Positions 5,614 to 8,089 of a stretch of DNA of 8,089 nucleotides are shown here, in pieces (within the stretch, counting starts at the first letter, position 1; each line of letters starts with the position of its first letter). Under the pieces are notes generated by a model, which ran no database searches, had not been told where the DNA came from, and was given only the letters and a program-made list of their open reading frames with translations. Made by a program: the position numbers and the translations under genes. The DNA is from Bacillota bacterium (GTDB taxonomy: Bacteria > Bacillota_C > Negativicutes > JAEYSJ01), in contig JAEYSJ010000228.1 of NCBI GenBank assembly GCA_023434855.1, positions 1-8,089 of the forward strand. The letters run 5' to 3'.

Positions 5614-5865
5614 ATGAAACCATCCGGATTTGTTCGGAAATTGGACCAACTTGGTAGATTAGTTATCCCCAGTAAACTGCGCCGGACCTTCAACATAGAA
5701 GATCAAGATCAGATGGAATTTTACGTGGATAGTAACCAGATAATTCTAAAGAAATATGTAGTTCCCTGTGATTGTATATTCTGTGGGAGTGCGGATGAAA
5801 CGATTAGTTTTAAAGGTAAGAATGTTTGTAAAGAGTGCTTAGGGATCATGAAATCAAAAAAGTAG
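5614..5865 (+). CDS. AbrB-family transition-state-type regulator with Cys-rich C-terminus
   Basis: The 83-residue product begins with a SpoVT/AbrB swapped-hairpin DNA-binding domain: MKPSGFVRKLDQLGRLVIP (1-19), then SKLRRTFNIEDQDQMEFYVD and QIILKKY. This closely parallels the N-terminus of Bacillus AbrB and Abh, which bind AT-rich promoter DNA. The C-terminus differs: Cys52, Cys54, Cys57 and the pair Cys72/Cys75 (CIFCG and VCKECL) suggest a small zinc-binding ribbon, as I recall in clostridial AbrB-type proteins. ATG 5614 is chosen over an upstream extension because the family starts at MKxSG and AAGGGAG (5596-5602) precedes it. It is a single-gene unit with its own promoter and terminator. 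Its target genes are unknown; the divergent acetyltransferase gene is a possible one. Confidence 0.9.
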   Translation: MKPSGFVRKLDQLGRLVIPSKLRRTFNIEDQDQMEFYVDSNQIILKKYVVPCDCIFCGSADETISFKGKNVCKECLGIMKSKK

Positions 5866-5944
5866 ATAAATAATTCCTTAATTATTGTCCGTAACAAAAA
5901 CCAGTTCAGGCTGTTAATATAGATGCATATTCTCTCCCTTATAG

Positions 5945-5976
5945 CCTCACAGCATTGCTGTGGGGTTTTCTCTTTA
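5945..5976 (+). terminator. Terminator of the AbrB-like gene
   Basis: A 9-bp stem with one G-T pair (5945-5953 with 5957-5965) has the loop ATT and is followed by TTTTCTCTTTAT. It lies 79 bases after the stop codon. Confidence 0.78.
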
Positions 5977-6000
5977 TATAGAAGGCCATACTTTAATGCT

Positions 6001-6053
6001 TAATGCGCATTATTGAGATGAAAGTCCTATAGAACTTAAGACATTCATCTCAA
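6001..6053. repeat. Adjacent palindromes upstream of a Shine-Dalgarno-like site
   Basis: TAATGCGCATTA (6001-6012) is a perfect 12-bp palindrome. It is immediately followed by the perfect 10-bp inverted repeat TTGAGATGAA (6013-6022) and TTCATCTCAA (6044-6053) around a 21-base loop. AAGGAG (6052-6057) overlaps the end of the second stem, but no normal start codon follows within range. Confidence 0.7.
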
Positions 6054-6170
6054 GGAGAAATAAAACATAAAAGGAAATATATTCTTTAAAAAATACAATC
6101 ATTTGCTGCATACAACCGTTTTTTTAAAGTCCGATAAAGCTTAATTGACAAGCGAGGGGGGCAATAAATA

Positions 6171-6289
6171 ATGGAAACGGGGATTATCTTATTAATAGGT
6201 TTATTATAAGTGGTTTTTCCGGACTGTTATGCGTAGTAGCTGTTAATGAAGATGTACGTATAGAAGGGTATTGGCGTAAGGGAATGTAG
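6171..6289 (+). pseudogene. Possible frameshifted small membrane-protein gene
   Basis: GAGGGGGG (6154-6161) stands nine bases before an ATG that encodes METGIILLIGLL and then stops at 6207-6209. Shifting frame at about 6204 continues as ISGFSGLLCVVAVNEDVR and ends at the TAG at 6287-6289. Joined, the two parts make a plausible single-membrane-segment protein of about 40 residues with a basic end (YWRKGM). One missing base would explain it. I do not recognise the family; the whole may also be chance, as the pieces are short. Confidence 0.3.
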
Positions 6290-6292
6290 TAA

Positions 6293-6321
6293 TTAAGATT
6301 TTGAGGATTTATATTTATAAT
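6293..6321 (+). promoter_or_regulatory. Possible promoter for bofC
   Basis: TTAAGA (6293-6298) and a perfect TATAAT (6316-6321) are 17 bases apart. It would give a leader of roughly 110 bases before bofC. Bacillus bofC is read by the forespore sigma factor sigma-G, and no clear sigma-G site is seen here, so the assignment is open. Confidence 0.35.
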
Positions 6322-6395
6322 GTAGTAAAGATAATCAAATCTTTGGTTAATCAAGAAAATAATATATCGCCCCATGTATTCTTTTTGTATTTTTT

Positions 6396-6434
6396 GGAAA
6401 CACTCAAGGTAACGGTGAAATAAGGAGTGTTTTC
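6396..6434 (+). promoter_or_regulatory. Stem-loop covering the bofC ribosome-binding site
   Basis: Bases 6396-6405 (GGAAACACTC) pair with 6425-6434 (GAGTGTTTTC) over ten base pairs including one G-T, with a 19-base loop. The descending arm contains the last half of the Shine-Dalgarno AAGGAG (6422-6427) and ends one base before the GTG start codon. The fold would hinder ribosome entry. Confidence 0.5.
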
Positions 6435-6435
6435 T

Positions 6436-7017
6436 GTGTTTTCATTTTCTAAAATACCTTTTCCTAAAATGACAAAGTGTAATATATCGCTGACTATTAG
6501 CGCAATTTTAGTCGTGGGATTATTGACATATTTAATGGTATATTCGCTGCAAGGCAAGAGTCTTATACCGCAGGGGACGGAAGTAGCTAACCAGGATAAT
6601 AAAATTAAGATTTTAGCTAATACTGATATAGTACAGCGGATTGTCTATCTTAAGTGCGGCGATGAAGAGATTTTGCAAACCAAGCCGGCAGATAATCTGG
6701 TGGGGATGAACTATAGTCAGGTGCAAAAGACTTATCCTGGCTGGACAATTGACAAGTTTGATGCGCTTGATGTTGAAATGACATTAAAAGTGGACAGTTT
6801 GTGCCGTGAACATGCGAACAATATATTTATCGGCGTGAAAGACGGCTATGTTGCCGTTTATTACGGCAGACCCGGACCAAAAGCTATTTTAAAAGAAGTA
6901 ACAAATATACCGGTGAATAAGCTGATGCCGCAGGATTTGGAAGAATTGCGGCGGGGTATGGTAGTACAGTCCAGGGAAGAAGTATTGCGGACATTGGAAG
7001 GAATGCAATCGCGGTAG
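6436..7017 (+). CDS. bofC: BofC family sporulation protein
   Basis: The 193-residue product has one N-terminal membrane or signal segment (about 16-38, ISLTISAILVVGLLTYLMV) followed by an exported region. Residues 132-190, with GVKDGYVAVYYGRPG, the PVNKLMPQDLEELRRGM segment and VLRTLEGM, match the C-terminal BofC domain; 88-123 (LVGMNYSQVQKTYPGW) fits the preceding region. In Bacillus, BofC is secreted from the forespore into the space between the two spore membranes. There it restrains the protease SpoIVB and so delays pro-sigma-K processing. Equivalent function here is inferred. GTG 6436 is chosen as start because AAGGAG (6422-6427) lies eight bases ahead; the in-frame GTG at 6427 overlaps that site. 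Bacillus also carries bofC next to ruvA-ruvB, which supports the call. Confidence 0.85.
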   Translation: MFSFSKIPFPKMTKCNISLTISAILVVGLLTYLMVYSLQGKSLIPQGTEVANQDNKIKILANTDIVQRIVYLKCGDEEILQTKPADNLVGMNYSQVQKTYPGWTIDKFDALDVEMTLKVDSLCREHANNIFIGVKDGYVAVYYGRPGPKAILKEVTNIPVNKLMPQDLEELRRGMVVQSREEVLRTLEGMQSR

Positions 7018-7042
7018 AGGGGGTGTGATCCCCTCTATTTTT
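7015..7042 (+). terminator. Terminator of bofC
   Basis: The 8-bp stem TAGAGGGG/CCCCTCTA (7015-7022 and 7030-7037) begins at the bofC stop codon itself and runs into TTTTT. It should separate bofC from ruvC transcription. Confidence 0.85.
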
Positions 7043-7189
7043 GTTTACGGCTGAAACTGCTAAACAGCCTTGCTTTAATTAATTTTTGCGGGTTTTTTAA
7101 ACACACTCGCTATTCTGTTATCCCACATAAAGGAATAAAGGAGAATACTGTCGAAGTGTTATCTAGATTAAAGGGAGGCAGTTAATGAT

Positions 7190-7687
7190 ATGTTGGCACT
7201 TGGCATAGACCCCGGTACTGCAATTTGCGGGTATGGACTGGTAGAGATAAAAGGCAGCCATTTGCGCGCCTTGGATTATGGGGCGGTTATGACCGGCTCG
7301 ACTATGGCTTCAGCGCAGCGCCTGGAAGTTATCTTTCGTGAAATTGATTTGCTTATTAAAAAATATAAGCCTGATGTCATGGGTGTTGAACAGCTTTTCT
7401 TTAACAAAAATGTACGTACCGCCATGGCTGTGGGACAAGCACGTGGCGTAATATTATTGGCGGCAGCGCATAATGAACTCAACGTGGCTGAATATACTCC
7501 ATTGCAAGTTAAACAGTCAGTCGTTGGTTATGGCAAGGCTACTAAAGAGCAGGTGATATATATGACGCAGCGTTTATTGAGTTTACCTGATAAGCCCAGC
7601 CCGGATGATGTGGCTGATGCTTTGGCAGTGGCCATTTGCACCACTCATTGTAATAGTTTGAACAAGGTATGGGGAAATAGGCGATGA
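7190..7687 (+). CDS. ruvC: Holliday junction resolvase RuvC
   Basis: The 165-residue product is the RuvC endonuclease, which works as a dimer with RuvAB and cuts Holliday junctions symmetrically during homologous recombination and repair. All four acidic metal-binding residues of the RNase H fold are present: Asp7 in LGIDPGT, Glu67 in GVEQLFF, and Asp140 and Asp143 in SPDDVADALA. NKNVRTAMAVGQARGV (72-87) is the conserved DNA-contacting stretch. The length is normal for the family. AAGGGAGG (7171-7178) precedes the ATG by 11 bases. The last bases overlap the ruvA start as ATGA, so the two are translationally coupled. I see no SOS-type GAAC-N4-GTTC operator ahead of it; 7043-7170 holds only a 5-bp inverted repeat GGCTG/CAGCC (7049-7069) and AT-rich sequence. 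Confidence 0.97.
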   Translation: MLALGIDPGTAICGYGLVEIKGSHLRALDYGAVMTGSTMASAQRLEVIFREIDLLIKKYKPDVMGVEQLFFNKNVRTAMAVGQARGVILLAAAHNELNVAEYTPLQVKQSVVGYGKATKEQVIYMTQRLLSLPDKPSPDDVADALAVAICTTHCNSLNKVWGNRR

Positions 7688-8089
7688 TTGGTTATGTTCG
7701 CGGCACGGTGTCCCATTTATTTACCGATCATTGTTTTATTGATGTCCAGGGAGTTGGTTACCGCATATTTATTGCTGCTTCTACCAGACAGCGCCTGACA
7801 GTGGGTGCGGTGGCAACATTATTTACCTATTTGCATGTCCGGGAAGACGCCATGCTGCTGTATGGTTTTTATACCCAGGACGAGTATGATTTGTATTCGC
7901 ATGTAACCTCGGTAGCAGGAATTGGGCCTAAAGTTGCCATGGGGATTTTGTCGGCAATATGTCCTGATGATTTCCGGGCGGCAGTATGTCAAAAAAACAT
8001 GGCTGTTTTGACGAAGATTCCCGGAGTAGGCAAAAAGACAGCTGAACGGATAGTCCTTGAGCTAAAAGATAAAATAGGCGTAATAGCAG
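7684..8089 (+). CDS. ruvA: Holliday junction branch migration protein RuvA, 3' end missing
   Basis: The reading frame is open from ATG 7684 to the window edge, giving 135 residues of a protein that is normally about 200. RuvA is the tetrameric junction-binding subunit that loads the RuvB helicase. Domain I begins MIGYVRGTV with the OB-fold stretch VQGVGYRIFI and HVREDAMLLYGF. Domain II shows both helix-hairpin-helix motifs, VAGIGPKVAMGIL (77-89) and IPGVGKKTAERIVLELKDK (112-130). The RuvB-binding domain III lies beyond the window. It overlaps ruvC by four bases; ruvB would be expected next. Confidence 0.95.
   Translation, partial: MIGYVRGTVSHLFTDHCFIDVQGVGYRIFIAASTRQRLTVGAVATLFTYLHVREDAMLLYGFYTQDEYDLYSHVTSVAGIGPKVAMGILSAICPDDFRAAVCQKNMAVLTKIPGVGKKTAERIVLELKDKIGVIA

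Larger units (their letters stand above)
5866..6435. other. 570-bp region without an intact gene
   Basis: This AT-rich stretch holds the AbrB-gene terminator, a palindrome cluster (6001-6053), a probable broken mini-gene (6171-6289), a possible bofC promoter (6293-6321) and a stem-loop over the bofC ribosome-binding site (6396-6434). A TTGACA at 6145-6150 lies 16 bases ahead of AATAAT and may be an old promoter. A 6-bp hairpin AAAGAT/ATCTTT sits at 6327-6344. I found no intact protein gene and no recognisable RNA family. Confidence 0.6.

Noticed and set aside
7137..7185. Nine-codon GTG frame ahead of ruvC with AAAGGAG upstream, a possible leader peptide
   Set aside because: The spacing of 12 bases is long, the peptide has no telling composition, and its overlap with the ruvC ribosome-binding site can be chance.

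Overview
The window looks like a chromosomal segment of an endospore-forming, low-to-mid-GC Firmicute. The mix of genes (trmK-nif3, yunB, yebC, bofC, ruvCA) and their divergence from Bacillus versions suggest a Negativicutes/Sporomusaceae-type or clostridial genome. That placement is inferred from remembered family and synteny patterns, not from a search.

Layout. Positions 1-583 hold four tRNA genes, all with encoded CCA ends: Asn(GTT), a CAT tRNA that looks more like Ile2 than elongator Met, Glu(TTC) and Val(TAC). Two of the spacers between them are built from a degenerate 7-bp repeat, arranged as a forward block followed by a reverse block. After a strong terminator comes the overlapping pair trmK (tRNA m1A22 methyltransferase) and a Nif3-family dinuclear-metal protein (673-2471). 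A MITE-like, about 118-bp imperfect palindrome begins almost at the nif3 stop codon, between the gene and what looks like its terminator. Next come the sporulation gene yunB and, behind its own strong promoter, yebC.

From about 4497 to 6420 is an accessory-looking stretch of short, separately transcribed units: a minus-strand small unknown protein with a near-consensus promoter and terminator, a minus-strand GNAT acetyltransferase, and a plus-strand AbrB-type regulator with a Cys-rich tail. A 570-bp region without an intact gene follows, holding palindromes and a probable broken mini-gene. The conserved block then resumes with bofC (SpoIVB-inhibitor family), ruvC and the 5' two thirds of ruvA, which runs off the window edge.

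How the genes fit together. The backbone combines tRNA genes and tRNA modification (trmK), translation or regulation (yebC), homologous recombination (ruvC/ruvA, Holliday-junction resolution and branch migration) and mother-cell/forespore sporulation functions (yunB, bofC). The yebC-bofC-ruv neighbourhood is a known Firmicute arrangement, here opened up by the acetyltransferase/AbrB block. I see no defence system, CRISPR array, transposase or prophage gene. The less ordinary signals are non-coding: the heptad repeats between tRNAs, the palindromic element after nif3, a palindrome cluster near 6001-6053, and a stem-loop overlapping the bofC ribosome-binding site.
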